A DNA stretch of 34,250 bases from Planktothrix serta PCC 8927 (GCF_900010725.2 NZ_LR734868.1:29777-64026); one strand, 5' to 3'. Positions 9,627 to 18,911 are shown, counted from the stretch's first letter. Notes: generated by a model not told the origin, from the letters alone. A program made the numbers and translations.

Positions 9627-10637
9627 ATGAAAAAGGTTTTAGTCACGGGTGGAACTGGATTTTTAGGTCAGAAATTAGCGTTGAAATTGCATTCTTTAGG
9701 TCAAGATGTCACGATTTTAGGTCGTAACTTAATAATAGGCGATCGCTTACAACAATTAGGACTAAAATTTTTACCCATTGATATTACAAATTCTGAGGAA
9801 ATATTATCAACTATTTCAGGACAGGAGGAGGTGTTTCATTGTGCCGCGTTATCCTCTCCTTGGGGACGAGAGGAGGAGTTTTATAAAACTAATGTGATCG
9901 GAACTCGTAATATTATTAAAGGCTGTTTAACTCATCGAGTCAGACGTTTAATTTATGTTTCAACTTCGGCGGTTTATTTTAATTTAACCCATCGGTTTAA
10001 TCTTAAAGAAACCGATAATTTAGCTCAAAATCCCATCCATCCTTATATTAAAACAAAGCAATTAGCAGAACAGGAAATTAATCGAGGGTTTCAACAGGGT
10101 TTACCTGTAATTTCAATTCGTCCGCGTGGAATTTTTGGCTCTGGTGATACGGTAGTTTTTCCTCGACTATTAAAAGTGAGTGAAACAACGGGAATTCCCT
10201 TAATTAATCGGGGAAAAGCCATACTAGATATGACTTATATTGATAATGTTGTGGATGGCTTATTGTTGTGTCAAACTGCACCCGATCAGGTATTAGGAGA
10301 ATATTTTAATATTACCAATGGAGAACCCACAGAATTGTTTGATTTATTACAAATATTATCAGAAAAATTGAATATTTCCTTAAAATTCAAACCCTTACCC
10401 TACCCGATCGCATACACTTTAGCAACGGGGATGGAATGGATCTATCAATCTTTTTTACCCGGTCGAGAACCTGCTTTAACGCGCTATACTTTGGGATTAT
10501 TAGCCTTTAGTCAAACTTTGGATATCACATCGGCTAAGGTGAAGTTGGGGTATAAACCTCGAATTTCAATTGCACAGGGGTTAGATGAGTTTGTTAGACA
10601 TTGGAAACATCCGCTAAAGCACAACAACGAACAATAA
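9627..10637 (+). CDS. NAD(P)-dependent epimerase/dehydratase (extended SDR, 3beta-HSD-like)
   Basis: 336 residues. The Rossmann nucleotide motif VTGGTGFLG (G8, G11, G14) opens the protein. STSAVY (about 111-116) and the catalytic YxxxK (Y139, K143) follow in the order of extended short-chain dehydrogenases. The sequence is closest in feel to 3beta-hydroxysteroid dehydrogenase/OleD-like reductases that act on lipid-like substrates (family knowledge); the substrate cannot be told. Six bases separate it from the MBL-fold gene, so they are almost certainly co-transcribed. The 102-bp gap upstream is AT-rich, with no clear Shine-Dalgarno. Cyanobacteria sometimes pair such genes in fatty-acid-derived metabolite clusters; no ketosynthase or acyl-CoA ligase is seen here. 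Confidence 0.88.
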   Translation: MKKVLVTGGTGFLGQKLALKLHSLGQDVTILGRNLIIGDRLQQLGLKFLPIDITNSEEILSTISGQEEVFHCAALSSPWGREEEFYKTNVIGTRNIIKGCLTHRVRRLIYVSTSAVYFNLTHRFNLKETDNLAQNPIHPYIKTKQLAEQEINRGFQQGLPVISIRPRGIFGSGDTVVFPRLLKVSETTGIPLINRGKAILDMTYIDNVVDGLLLCQTAPDQVLGEYFNITNGEPTELFDLLQILSEKLNISLKFKPLPYPIAYTLATGMEWIYQSFLPGREPALTRYTLGLLAFSQTLDITSAKVKLGYKPRISIAQGLDEFVRHWKHPLKHNNEQ

Positions 10638-10643
10638 CGAAAT

Positions 10644-11456
10644 ATGGTAGAAATTACGTTTTTGAAGGCGGGATATTGTACACACCCTGAAGCGATGGTA
10701 CTTCCTGGGAGCAGTTGGAAATCGATGGTTTTTCCGGCGTTATTTGCTTTAATTGATCATCCGATGGGGTTGATTTTATTTGATACAGGATATTCCGAAC
10801 GATTTTATCAAGAAACACAGCATTTACCCCAAAAGCTTTATGCTTGGTTGACTCCCGTTTATTTAGAACCTCAAGAAAGTGCAATTTATCAACTGAAACT
10901 ATTAGGAATTCAACCCAAGGATATCAAATATATTATTATTTCTCATTTTCATGCGGATCATATTGGGGGATTAAAAGATTTTCCTAAAGCAGAATTTATT
11001 TGTTTTCAGTCGGGTTATAATGCGATTAAAAATAAACAGGGTTTGAGTGCGTTAAAAGCGGGTTTTTTAGCGGGTTTAATGCCAGAGAATTTTGAAGATC
11101 TGGTAATTTTTGTTGAAAATAGTAATAAGATAAAATTACCGAATAATTTTGCCCCTTTTGACCAGGGGTTTGATTTATTCGGAGATGGTCGTTTAATTGC
11201 AATTGAATTACCGGGTCATGCGGTCGGACAACTGGGTTTATATTTAACGGATAATAGCGGACAACAGTATTTTTTAATTGCGGATGCTTGTTGGTTGAGT
11301 CGTGCGTATCAAGAATTAATTTATCCTCAACGAATTGCCGATTTATTGTTTGCAGACAAAAGAGCCTATCGACAGACATTAAAAAAAATTAATCAGTTAT
11401 ATCGAAATAATCCTGATCTTAAAATTGTTCCCTCCCATAGTTCTATTAAGGATTAA
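10644..11456 (+). CDS. MBL-fold metallo-hydrolase
   Basis: 270 residues with the complete metal set of the metallo-beta-lactamase superfamily: HFHADH (H101, H103, D105, H106), H192 in GHAVGQ, D214 in ADACW and H265 near the C-terminus (PSHS). This layout resembles the lactonase-like branch (N-acyl homoserine lactonase relatives), so hydrolysis of an ester or lactone is a reasonable but unproven role. It follows the SDR gene by six bases and probably acts on a related compound. The start ATG at 10644 has no obvious ribosome binding site, which fits translational coupling. Confidence 0.88.
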   Translation: MVEITFLKAGYCTHPEAMVLPGSSWKSMVFPALFALIDHPMGLILFDTGYSERFYQETQHLPQKLYAWLTPVYLEPQESAIYQLKLLGIQPKDIKYIIISHFHADHIGGLKDFPKAEFICFQSGYNAIKNKQGLSALKAGFLAGLMPENFEDLVIFVENSNKIKLPNNFAPFDQGFDLFGDGRLIAIELPGHAVGQLGLYLTDNSGQQYFLIADACWLSRAYQELIYPQRIADLLFADKRAYRQTLKKINQLYRNNPDLKIVPSHSSIKD

Positions 11457-11483
11457 TATTAAGTAGGATGCTGACACTGCTGT

Positions 11484-13607
11484 CTAACTGTTTAACGGAA
11501 TTTCAATTAAAAACTCAGTTCCTACTCCTAATGTAGAAAAACACTGGAGTTCTCCCCGATGTTTATCCGTGACTAAATGATAGGCGAGGGATAATCCTAA
11601 ACCTGTTCCTTTTCCCTGTAATTGGGGGGTAATAAACGGATCAAAAATACCTTGGCGTTCTGGATCTGACATTCCAATTCCATTATCAGAAATAGAGATA
11701 GCAACGGTATTTTTCTCCTGTAAATAGGTACGAATTTTAATCTGAGGTTGATCCGTTAAATCTCCCTTAGAACTGGTGGCTTCTAAACGATCAATTGTAT
11801 AGGTTAGTAAATTCATAAACACTTGATTCAGTTGTCCGGCATAGCACTCTACTTTGGGTAAAACACTATACTCTTTAATCAGGGTAATACTCGGTCGTCC
11901 GGCTTTAGCTTGGAGACGATTTTGTAAGATTAAGATCGTACTATCTAAGCCTTCATGAATATCAACATATTTCATTTGAGATTCGTCTAAACGAGTGAAA
12001 TGACGCAGCGATCGCACGACATCTCGAATTCGTTCTGCTCCCACTTTCATCGACTCTAACATCCGAGGTAAATCCTGTTTTAAAAAGTTTAAATTTACCT
12101 CTTCCATCTCATCGGCAATTTCAGGAACAACTTGAGGATAATACTGTTGATATAACCCCAATAAATTAATTAAATCCTCAATATAATTTTTGGCATGGGA
12201 AATATTTCCCGAAATAAAATTAACCGGATTATTAATTTCATGGGCAATTCCCGCCACTAACTGCCCCAAACTTGACATTTTTTCCGTTTGAATCAGTTGG
12301 GTTTGAGTGCGTTGAAGCTGAGTTAAAAGTTCTTCTAACTCGGCTCGTCGTTTGGCTTCTTGTCCTTCACTTTGGCGTAAAGCCTGTTCCATTTGTTGGC
12401 GTTCAGTAATATCTAATCCCACAAACACCGCCGCCGATCCGCGATGATATTTTTGAGCCACAATTAAATAAGTGTAAGGAACTCCTCGAACATTGGCGGT
12501 AATTTCTCTCGAACTTTTCCAAGTCTCTTCGGCAAAAAATTCATAGACAAATTCATTAAATTTGGGGCTATTTTGGAGAAATCCCACTTCTTTCCCTAAA
12601 AATTCTTCCGCCGGAACATTGTAAGAATTGGCTAAATGACGATTTACCCCTAAATATTTCAAATCCGAACTAATCCAAGAAACTAACCCCGGTACTGCAT
12701 TTAATACGGCTTCTAATTGATCCTTTGAGGCTAAAACCGCAGAGGACGTTGCTTTTCGATCAGAAATATCATAAGCAAAACCACAAATTAAAGGTAAACA
12801 GGGAACACAAGCCGCGCCGAATTCTGTGGGAATAGTTAACCCCGGTTCACCAGACTGTAATTCCAAATAATTAATTTTAAAATCAACCGGGAAAATTGAA
12901 CCGGATTTTTTTTGATGACGGGATTCAAACGTTAATGCTCCAGTTTGTTTTAATTCTTGGCAATATTCTTGCCAAACCACAGGGGTTAAATCTCGATCAA
13001 TATCATGAATATTCAGTTTTAGCAATTCACTTTGAGTATAACCCAACATCCGACAGGCAGATTGATTGACATAACAAAACCGACCGTCTAAAGTCATCCA
13101 AAAAATGGCATCTGTTGCCTGATCAAACGCGATTTGAGTCAGTTGTAACCTTTCTTGTAACTGTTTTTGAGAGGTAATGACTTCAATGGCTAAAATTAAT
13201 CCGCCGATGGTTCCTGATGCCGTTTGCCAAGGTTGAACCGTCCATTTACTCCATTCTATTAAACCATTCGCTAGAGGTTGGGAGGTTTCGAGTTCCCACC
13301 GAGATAATTTTCCAGCTAAACAATATTGAGCATTTTGATACCAAATTTCGGGTAAATTCGGAAACCATTGTTGATGGGAACAACCGATTAAATTAGGCTG
13401 TCCTGCACCATATTCCTGTTGCCATTGACGGGATACTGCTAAATACTGAAGTTGGGGGTCAACCATTGCCATCGCTGTCGGTAAATATTCGACAAAATGA
13501 CGGAAATAATCTTCCTCGCCTGTTGCAGAAACAGGGGAAGAAATCAACTCACCTGGGGGGTCAGGAGGGTTAAAAATTGTAGTGGGTTGAATTTGCCTTT
13601 TGTTCAC
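11484..13607 (-). CDS. Multi-PAS sensor histidine kinase, soluble
   Basis: 707 residues. Three PAS domains (about 33-145, 152-283 and 293-403), a coiled coil (404-445), a HisKA H-box with phospho-acceptor H456 (GIAHEINNP), and an HATPase domain with N-box N599, G1 motif DNGIGM (641-646) and G2 GKGTGLGLSL (666-673). The N-box reads NLLTYTID where most relatives have NLLxNAxD, so one conserved Asn is replaced. No membrane segment, so it probably senses a cytoplasmic signal. No response regulator is adjacent, making it an orphan. Start is GTG (13605-13607) with GAGGGA about ten bases upstream. The second PAS domain contains an unusual roughly 23-residue insertion (SGEPGL...PCLPL, about 252-274). 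Confidence 0.92.
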   Translation of the reverse strand: MNKRQIQPTTIFNPPDPPGELISSPVSATGEEDYFRHFVEYLPTAMAMVDPQLQYLAVSRQWQQEYGAGQPNLIGCSHQQWFPNLPEIWYQNAQYCLAGKLSRWELETSQPLANGLIEWSKWTVQPWQTASGTIGGLILAIEVITSQKQLQERLQLTQIAFDQATDAIFWMTLDGRFCYVNQSACRMLGYTQSELLKLNIHDIDRDLTPVVWQEYCQELKQTGALTFESRHQKKSGSIFPVDFKINYLELQSGEPGLTIPTEFGAACVPCLPLICGFAYDISDRKATSSAVLASKDQLEAVLNAVPGLVSWISSDLKYLGVNRHLANSYNVPAEEFLGKEVGFLQNSPKFNEFVYEFFAEETWKSSREITANVRGVPYTYLIVAQKYHRGSAAVFVGLDITERQQMEQALRQSEGQEAKRRAELEELLTQLQRTQTQLIQTEKMSSLGQLVAGIAHEINNPVNFISGNISHAKNYIEDLINLLGLYQQYYPQVVPEIADEMEEVNLNFLKQDLPRMLESMKVGAERIRDVVRSLRHFTRLDESQMKYVDIHEGLDSTILILQNRLQAKAGRPSITLIKEYSVLPKVECYAGQLNQVFMNLLTYTIDRLEATSSKGDLTDQPQIKIRTYLQEKNTVAISISDNGIGMSDPERQGIFDPFITPQLQGKGTGLGLSLAYHLVTDKHRGELQCFSTLGVGTEFLIEIPLNS

Positions 13608-14002
13608 GGTTTGGCACTCCCTCAGTCAAAATTGGGTCAAGAACACTGATCCATTTGTCAATACAAGATGGAAGACATTGATTTCAGAAATAGAGTTTAA
13701 AATGAAAGATTAACCCGGTGAGGGGTGTTACCCTCCATTGTATGATTAATTACACCCCTTTGTCTATAAATCCTCTTGGCTTACCCTCATAATTCCCTGA
13801 AATCAGGGCAGCTTACACAATTAATAAATTTTTTTTCTAAATTAATTGTGATCTCTGATACTGAAACTTAAATTAATCATTAATGTAATGTAACTCATGT
13901 TCAATAGAGATTTCCTCTATCGGGAGTTAAGTCAAGTATTATTAACAAAAATTAAAGCTTCATCGTCGGGTAAGAGGGGGCTAAAGCCCTGACTACAGGG
14001 GA
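13608..14002. other. 395-bp intergenic region with two small hairpins
   Basis: Downstream of the TpsB gene and upstream of the kinase, both on the minus strand. It contains CCCTGA-AA-TCAGGG (13795-13808), a GAGGG/CCCTC stem near 13719-13735, and GGGCTAAAGCCC (13978-13989) followed by TGACTAC, a motif that recurs as a dispersed repeat in cyanobacteria (from memory). The rest is AT-rich. No convincing gene or promoter was seen; a minus-strand ORF overlapping the end of the TpsB gene looks like a frame shadow. Confidence 0.5.
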
Positions 14003-15808
14003 TCAGAACGGACTCCAATTCAGTAAAAAATAAATCCCTTGTTCCTGTAAGCTGCGATCGCTGGACTCTATTTGAATTAACGGTATACCCCAGTCGATGC
14101 GTGCGGTTAGGCGATCGCCATATTGCCACCTTAATCCTAACCCAACTGACAATAAGGTGCGATCGGGTAATTCCAATTCTCCCGGTACGTTCCAAGCTTG
14201 ACCAAAATCCATAAAGGGTGTGAGTTGTAAGACTCCCAAACCATTTCGGGTGCGAAGCAGGGGATAACGCAATTCTGCGGAGGCAAAAATCACGTTATCG
14301 CGTAACAAGACATCTTGACGATAGCCGCGCACACTCTCCTCCCCTCCCAGTCCCATTTGTTCTAAGGGGAGTAATTCTTGGTTTGTGAGTTGAACATCAG
14401 ACCGCAGTAAAAACAGGGTATCGGGTGCTAATAACCGTACCCATTGCGCTTGACCTCGCCAAGCAAAATATTGACTATCGGGTTGATCGGAACTCAGGGT
14501 TGCATCTAAAAGTCCGACCCCAAAACTTAATTGCGATCGCACCGCAAACACTTGTTTTGGCCCCTGATTGGTGTATTCTTGAGAAAACCTCAAAATTGAA
14601 AGCCGCGTTTTCCCGTCCTCCTCTGCGCCTCTGGACAGGGGAAAACCCACCCCTAAAATACTGGTATCACTTTCCCGACGCGCAAAGGTTAATCCTAATG
14701 CGAGTTCTTCTGTTGGTGTTTGAATAATGGGTTGACGAAATCGCAATTCATAAGTCCGACTATTAGCTTTAATATCTAAATCGTCGAAAGGAGGTTCTAC
14801 AATTCGACTATTTGTAGAGTTAAAATAAAGTCCTAATGTTGTATTGCGAGAGGTAATCGGAAACGTATATAAAACATCAACAATATTACTGCCCTGAGTA
14901 TTACTATAGGACAGATTTAATTGATCGCCCTGTCCGAATAAATTCCCTTCGCTGACTTCAATTCCCCGTTCCCAGGAACCCACCGTCGGAGAACGATTAT
15001 TATCTGTAAATAGATTAACATCAAAAGTTTTTGCTGTCTTAAAGGTAATATTGAGAATACTTTCACCCGGCTCAGTTCCTGTTGCTAATTCCGCAGAAAT
15101 CGTTTCTACAACTGGGTCAAGTTGTAGTAATTGCAAGGCTCGTAAAAGACGTTGTTGATTAAACGGTTGACGAGTAACTAATTCTAATCGACTTTTAACA
15201 TAGTTGGGGTTTAAACGTCCCTTTCCCTGAATATTAATTTGAGAGATTTTTCCTTCTAAAATTGAAAGGGTAACAATTCCATTGGTTAAAGTTTGCGGAG
15301 GAATTAACGCACCCGAAGTAATATAACCCTGATCAATATATAAATTTGTCACCGCCGAACGCGCTTGTAATAATTCGGTAAAGGTAATCGGATGACCGAC
15401 AAACGGTTGTGTAATTTCAGCTAATTTTTGATCGCTAAAAACCGTATTTCCTTCAAATTCAAACCGTTCAATGGTAATAGTATTTGGAGTGTCAGGAAGT
15501 TGTTCTGGAGTTATCGGTAGAGGCGCCGATGGCGGAAGCAAAGGTTCTGGGGGAGGTAACGGGGGAGAAAGTTGGGGTTCTGGGAGTGAAGGTTGAGGAG
15601 GAATCGGTATAATTAAAGGTTCGGGAGGCAAAGATTCAGGAATTTGAGTTTGCACAGGAGAATTGACTTCAGCCAAGGCAGAATTTACTTGTAAAATTAG
15701 GATGAAAAATTGAGAATAGACGAAAAAACACACCAACAATTTCAGATGGAATTTAAGCTGATAAAAAGAGGGATTTTTTATCCAATGGAAATATAAAAAA
15801 GATGGCAT
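14003..15808 (-). CDS. TpsB / ShlB-FhaC-type outer-membrane transporter
   Basis: 601 residues. Signal peptide-like N-terminus (hydrophobic 25-42, cleavage after ALA near 45-47), a Pro-rich stretch to about 115, a POTRA_2 domain (about 120-195: FEFEGNTVFSDQKL...), a second POTRA region, then a ShlB-type 16-strand beta barrel. The Omp85-superfamily signature VRGYR lies near residue 495 and the chain ends in Phe, as outer-membrane barrels usually do. Family role: export of a two-partner-secretion TpsA protein across the outer membrane. No TpsA gene is in view; the RTX proteins at 1-5375 lack the N-terminal TPS domain, so they are unlikely partners. Cyanobacteria also use such proteins without an obvious partner. 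No Shine-Dalgarno is visible. Confidence 0.9.
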   Translation of the reverse strand: MPSFLYFHWIKNPSFYQLKFHLKLLVCFFVYSQFFILILQVNSALAEVNSPVQTQIPESLPPEPLIIPIPPQPSLPEPQLSPPLPPPEPLLPPSAPLPITPEQLPDTPNTITIERFEFEGNTVFSDQKLAEITQPFVGHPITFTELLQARSAVTNLYIDQGYITSGALIPPQTLTNGIVTLSILEGKISQINIQGKGRLNPNYVKSRLELVTRQPFNQQRLLRALQLLQLDPVVETISAELATGTEPGESILNITFKTAKTFDVNLFTDNNRSPTVGSWERGIEVSEGNLFGQGDQLNLSYSNTQGSNIVDVLYTFPITSRNTTLGLYFNSTNSRIVEPPFDDLDIKANSRTYELRFRQPIIQTPTEELALGLTFARRESDTSILGVGFPLSRGAEEDGKTRLSILRFSQEYTNQGPKQVFAVRSQLSFGVGLLDATLSSDQPDSQYFAWRGQAQWVRLLAPDTLFLLRSDVQLTNQELLPLEQMGLGGEESVRGYRQDVLLRDNVIFASAELRYPLLRTRNGLGVLQLTPFMDFGQAWNVPGELELPDRTLLSVGLGLRWQYGDRLTARIDWGIPLIQIESSDRSLQEQGIYFLLNWSPF

Positions 15809-16090
15809 AAAAAAATATAGAAATCCGGTATTACTCTAGTTTTAGAACAAAAGGGAGCAAGAATACGAAAACATTCAGAGCATGAATATTACGTCAACAG
15901 TTAACCCCCGTGTAGTCCTATTGATTTCTCTATTCAATGCAGTTAATCTAAATCCTGATTGTTATCCATTTTTAACTTTTGCAACAAATTAAGATCATAA
16001 TTGTTGATTATTTTGTTTAAAGAGTCTTCTTCTTCTCTTATAATCAGGAATTAGGCTACTCCTGAACAGCAATTGAGTCAAATCTTTACT
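15809..16090. promoter_or_regulatory. Divergent intergenic region, tpsB-like / ferredoxin
   Basis: 282 bp between divergent genes. A perfect -10 box TATAAT (16039-16044) faces the ferredoxin gene, with a TTGTTT 20 bases upstream that is too far for a standard -35. Nothing else was recognised. Confidence 0.45.
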
Positions 16091-16429
16091 ATGACGGTTT
16101 ATCAAGTCCGCTTAATCAATGAATCTCAAGGTTTAGATTGTACCATTGCGGTTCCTGATGATCAATATATTCTCGATATTGCAGAAGACAATGGAATTCG
16201 TCTACCATCAGGATGTAAACAAGGAGATTGTTCGGTCTGCGTCGCCAAACTCCTCAACGGTCAAGTTGATCAAAGTGAACAAAAATTTCTCCGTCCTGCG
16301 GAAATTGCTATCGGGTATACTGTAACCTGTGTTGCTTATCCGCGTTCAGATTGTACTCTCTATACCCATCAAGAACAAGTTTTATATCAATCGTCTCTCT
16401 ATCATCAACCGAATTCAGATGGTTTTTAA
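16091..16429 (+). CDS. Plant-type 2Fe-2S ferredoxin
   Basis: 112 residues from the ATG at 16091. The cluster ligands are C42, C47, C50 and C80 (C-x4-C-x2-C-x29-C), exactly the chloroplast-type ferredoxin pattern, within RLPSGCKQGDCSVCVAKL. It should carry one-electron traffic between photosystem I or FNR and an acceptor. It departs from PetF in having a basic/neutral stretch (PSGCKQGDC where PetF has SCRAGACS) and a longer tail, so it is a paralogue and not the main photosynthetic ferredoxin (inference). An upstream in-frame TTG at 16073 would add six residues, but ferredoxins usually begin a few residues before the first strand, as here (MTVYQVRL). Confidence 0.92.
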   Translation: MTVYQVRLINESQGLDCTIAVPDDQYILDIAEDNGIRLPSGCKQGDCSVCVAKLLNGQVDQSEQKFLRPAEIAIGYTVTCVAYPRSDCTLYTHQEQVLYQSSLYHQPNSDGF

Positions 16430-16482
16430 TCCCTTGATTTCTCCCTAAATTAACTGTTAATACTCAACTCTTTTTGATTAAC

Positions 16483-16914
16483 ATGGATCGTTTTTTATAC
16501 GAAAAATCTATTTCTTATCAAGGGCATTTAATTATTCCCTTTGTTCGAGTAACGGTGAGTGATAAAAAAATTTATTCTTATATTTTATTATCCCAATTAG
16601 GACATAAAGGAAAATACCACAAATCTGAAAATCCAGCCGATCTCTATTGTAGTCAACTCGAAAAAATTATCGAAATTGCCCAGGATCATTTAGATCAATA
16701 TTCCGATACTGTTCCCAAATCAGATTATTTTCAATATCGATACACCTATCAAAATGATTTAATTGTGATTTATCAAGAAGCCGGAAAATATTTTTACGAC
16801 CATTATAAACCCTATAGTTTAAATAATGTTGCCGCCCCTAAACTTTTCCCCTCAGAACAAGACTGTATTAACTGGGTCAAAGCCGGATTAGATCGTTCTG
16901 GTACAATCAGTTAG
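16483..16914 (+). CDS. Conserved-looking hypothetical protein (143 aa)
   Basis: Starts at ATG 16483 (MDRFLYEKSISYQG); an in-frame TTG at 16474 is less likely. The protein is soluble, Tyr-rich and has no signal or membrane segment. I do not recognise a domain. It lies 53 bases after the ferredoxin gene on the same strand, so co-transcription is possible. It ends 32 bases before a convergent tRNA-Leu gene. Confidence 0.65.
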   Translation: MDRFLYEKSISYQGHLIIPFVRVTVSDKKIYSYILLSQLGHKGKYHKSENPADLYCSQLEKIIEIAQDHLDQYSDTVPKSDYFQYRYTYQNDLIVIYQEAGKYFYDHYKPYSLNNVAAPKLFPSEQDCINWVKAGLDRSGTIS

Positions 16915-16946
16915 TAGAAATGTACTCCCCGTTAAGCTGTTAAAAT

Positions 16947-17026
16947 GCGGATGGCGAGACTCGAACTCGCAAGGGAGACCCACACGCCCCTCAAACGTGC
17001 GCGTATACCAATTCCGCCACATCCGC
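16947..17026 (-). tRNA. trnL-GAG: tRNA-Leu (anticodon GAG)
   Basis: The reverse complement folds as a class II tRNA: acceptor GCGGATG/CATCCGC (7 bp), D-arm with GGTATAC, anticodon stem CACGT/GCGTG with loop TTGAGGG giving anticodon GAG (reads CUC/CUU), a long variable arm (TGGGTCTCCCTT) and T-arm GCGAG-TTCGAGT-CTCGC. CCA is not encoded. Confidence 0.95.
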
Positions 17027-17136
17027 TTCTAAACACTGCGTTTAATTTCGCAGCTAATTTACTAATATAGCACAGCTTCCTCAAAATGTCACCCCCCTTG
17101 ACAATTTTTTTCTAAACCCCCAAATGATCACGGATT

Positions 17137-17166
17137 TAGAGGGATTTCACGGATTTCACGGATTTG
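17137..17166. repeat. GGATTTCAC tandem repeat
   Basis: Three 9-bp units (two exact, the last partial) in the gap between tRNA-Leu and accC. The rest of this 266-bp gap holds a CGTCAACCG duplicate near 17179-17197. Confidence 0.7.
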
Positions 17167-17254
17167 TAGGGCCGGGTTAACGTCAACCGTCAACCGCCAA
17201 CATCTAACACCCTCTTTTCGTGATGACCAAAATCCTTTATCCTAACTAATGGTG

Positions 17255-17287
17255 AACAGCAACAGCAATAGCAATAGCAATAGCAAC
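17255..17287. repeat. AGCAAY hexamer array directly before accC
   Basis: Five to six units of ACAGCA/ATAGCA end five bases before the accC start codon (17293), occupying the space where a Shine-Dalgarno would lie. No GGAG-like motif is found nearby. Confidence 0.85.
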
Positions 17288-17292
17288 AAAAG

Positions 17293-18645
17293 ATGCGATT
17301 CTCAAAAATCTTAATTGCCAATCGAGGGGAAATAGCCTTACGGATTCTTCGCACCTGCGAGGAGATGGGCATTGCGACGGTTGCTGTTCATTCAACGGTA
17401 GATCGCACGGCCCTCCATGTCCAACTGGCCGATGAAGCCGTTTGTATCGGGGAACCCAGCAGCAGTAAAAGCTATTTGAATATTCCCAATATTATCGCCG
17501 CAGCCCTGACTCGCAACGCCACAGCCCTTCATCCCGGCTATGGGTTTTTATCCGAAAATGCCCGATTTGCGGAAATTTGCGCCGATCATGAGATTGCCTT
17601 TATTGGCCCCACACCCAGCGCAATTCGGTCAATGGGAGACAAATCAACGGCCAAAGAAACCATGCAGCGTGTCGGGGTTCCTACTGTCCCCGGTAGTGAT
17701 GGACTCGTGACCGACGAAAAGGAAGCCCTGCAACTGGCCCAAAAAATTGGTTATCCGGTGATTATTAAAGCCACGGCGGGTGGTGGGGGTCGGGGAATGC
17801 GGTTAGTCCGGGAAGATAAAGAGCTTCCTAAACTATTTGCCGCCGCCCAAGGGGAAGCCGAAGCCGCCTTTGGAAATCCGGGGGTTTATTTAGAGAAATT
17901 TATTGAACGTCCTCGCCATATTGAAATTCAGATTTTAGCTGATAATTATGGCAATGTGATTTACTTGGGAGAACGGGATTGTTCGATTCAACGACGTCAC
18001 CAAAAACTATTAGAAGAAGCACCCAGTCCGGTGATGACTCCCAAACTTCGGCAAAAAATGGGAATGGCGGCCGTAAAAGCGGCGAAATCTATTAATTATA
18101 CTGGGGCGGGAACGATTGAATTTTTAGTTGATCAGTCGGGAAATTTCTATTTTATGGAAATGAATACTCGGATTCAAGTTGAACATCCGGTTACGGAAAT
18201 GATCACCGGATTAGATTTAATTGCTGAACAAATTCGCATCGCCCAAGGAGAAAAATTATCCTTAACTCAAGATAAAGTTCAACTGCGGGGTCATTCTATA
18301 GAATGTCGGATTAATGCTGAAGATCCTGACCATAATTTCCGCCCCCACCCCGGACGAATTAGTGGCTATTTACCCCCCGGAGGAAATGGGGTGAGAGTTG
18401 ATTCTCATGTCTATACAGACTATGAAATTCCTCCTTATTATGATTCTTTAATTGGTAAATTAATTGTTTGGGGGCCAGACCGTCCAACGGCTATTCTCAA
18501 GATGAAGCGCGCTTTAAGAGAGTTTGCAATTACTGGAGTTCCCACAACTATCGGATTCCATCAAAGAATTCTTGAAACTCCCGAATTTTTACGAGGAGAA
18601 ATTTATACTAATTTTGTTGAACAAATGATGAAACGAGGAGACTGA
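17293..18645 (+). CDS. accC: Acetyl-CoA carboxylase, biotin carboxylase subunit
   Basis: 450 residues, the normal AccC length. It catalyses ATP-dependent carboxylation of biotin on AccB, the first half-reaction of acetyl-CoA carboxylase in fatty acid synthesis. Motifs: N-terminal [17 protein letters not shown]-grasp glycine loop [11 protein letters not shown] (about 158-168); [20 protein letters not shown] (about 230-250), containing the catalytic/bicarbonate residues; and [15 protein letters not shown] (about 287-301). The start ATG at 17293 fits family N-termini and is preceded by a hexamer array and no Shine-Dalgarno. accB is not adjacent, as is common in cyanobacteria. An inverted repeat AACTTCC/GGAAGTT (18645-18676) follows the stop. 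Confidence 0.97.
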   Translation: MRFSKILIANRGEIALRILRTCEEMGIATVAVHSTVDRTALHVQLADEAVCIGEPSSSKSYLNIPNIIAAALTRNATALHPGYGFLSENARFAEICADHEIAFIGPTPSAIRSMGDKSTAKETMQRVGVPTVPGSDGLVTDEKEALQLAQKIGYPVIIKATAGGGGRGMRLVREDKELPKLFAAAQGEAEAAFGNPGVYLEKFIERPRHIEIQILADNYGNVIYLGERDCSIQRRHQKLLEEAPSPVMTPKLRQKMGMAAVKAAKSINYTGAGTIEFLVDQSGNFYFMEMNTRIQVEHPVTEMITGLDLIAEQIRIAQGEKLSLTQDKVQLRGHSIECRINAEDPDHNFRPHPGRISGYLPPGGNGVRVDSHVYTDYEIPPYYDSLIGKLIVWGPDRPTAILKMKRALREFAITGVPTTIGFHQRILETPEFLRGEIYTNFVEQMMKRGD

Positions 18646-18676
18646 ACTTCCCCCACTAACCTGACGGGTGGAAGTT
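18645..18676 (+). terminator. Hairpin after accC
   Basis: AACTTCC (18645-18651) pairs with GGAAGTT (18670-18676), starting at the stop codon's last base. No T-run follows, so termination is uncertain. Confidence 0.35.
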
Positions 18677-18722
18677 AGGACTGCTATCACCCAGTTATTA
18701 AAAATAATTCTTAATAAGAACG

Positions 18723-18845
18723 ATGGCTCAAAAGTCAAGTAATGTAAAAAATGATGTCGATTTTCTTGTCGAATTATTGCAAAAGGGGGACAAATTTGCC
18801 CAGAATGCCCTTTTTCTGGTAACAATACTCAAAGGTAAGCCCTGA
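18723..18845 (+). CDS. Possible small protein (40 aa) upstream of chlH
   Basis: An ATG-initiated ORF, MAQKSSNVKNDVDFLVEL... to ...LVTILKGKP, ending 66 bases before chlH on the same strand. The composition is balanced and plausibly helical, unlike random AT-rich sequence. No clear Shine-Dalgarno precedes it. I do not recognise the family. It could be a small protein or a leader ORF of chlH, or chance. Confidence 0.35.
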   Translation: MAQKSSNVKNDVDFLVELLQKGDKFAQNALFLVTILKGKP

Positions 18846-18911
18846 TGATCTGGCAATGCCCATCGCCAATCACTTTAAGAGAGAGCAGACAAAAAAGGAA
18901 CAAATTAAGAT

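Noticed and set aside
13932-14195. Minus-strand 87-residue ORF overlapping the end of the TpsB gene
   Set aside because: It lies in another frame of the barrel's C-terminus and a repeat hairpin, with no family pattern.
18723-18845. Considered PsbX or another small photosystem protein
   Set aside because: No hydrophobic membrane span of about 20 residues, so a photosystem subunit is unlikely; kept only as an unknown small ORF.
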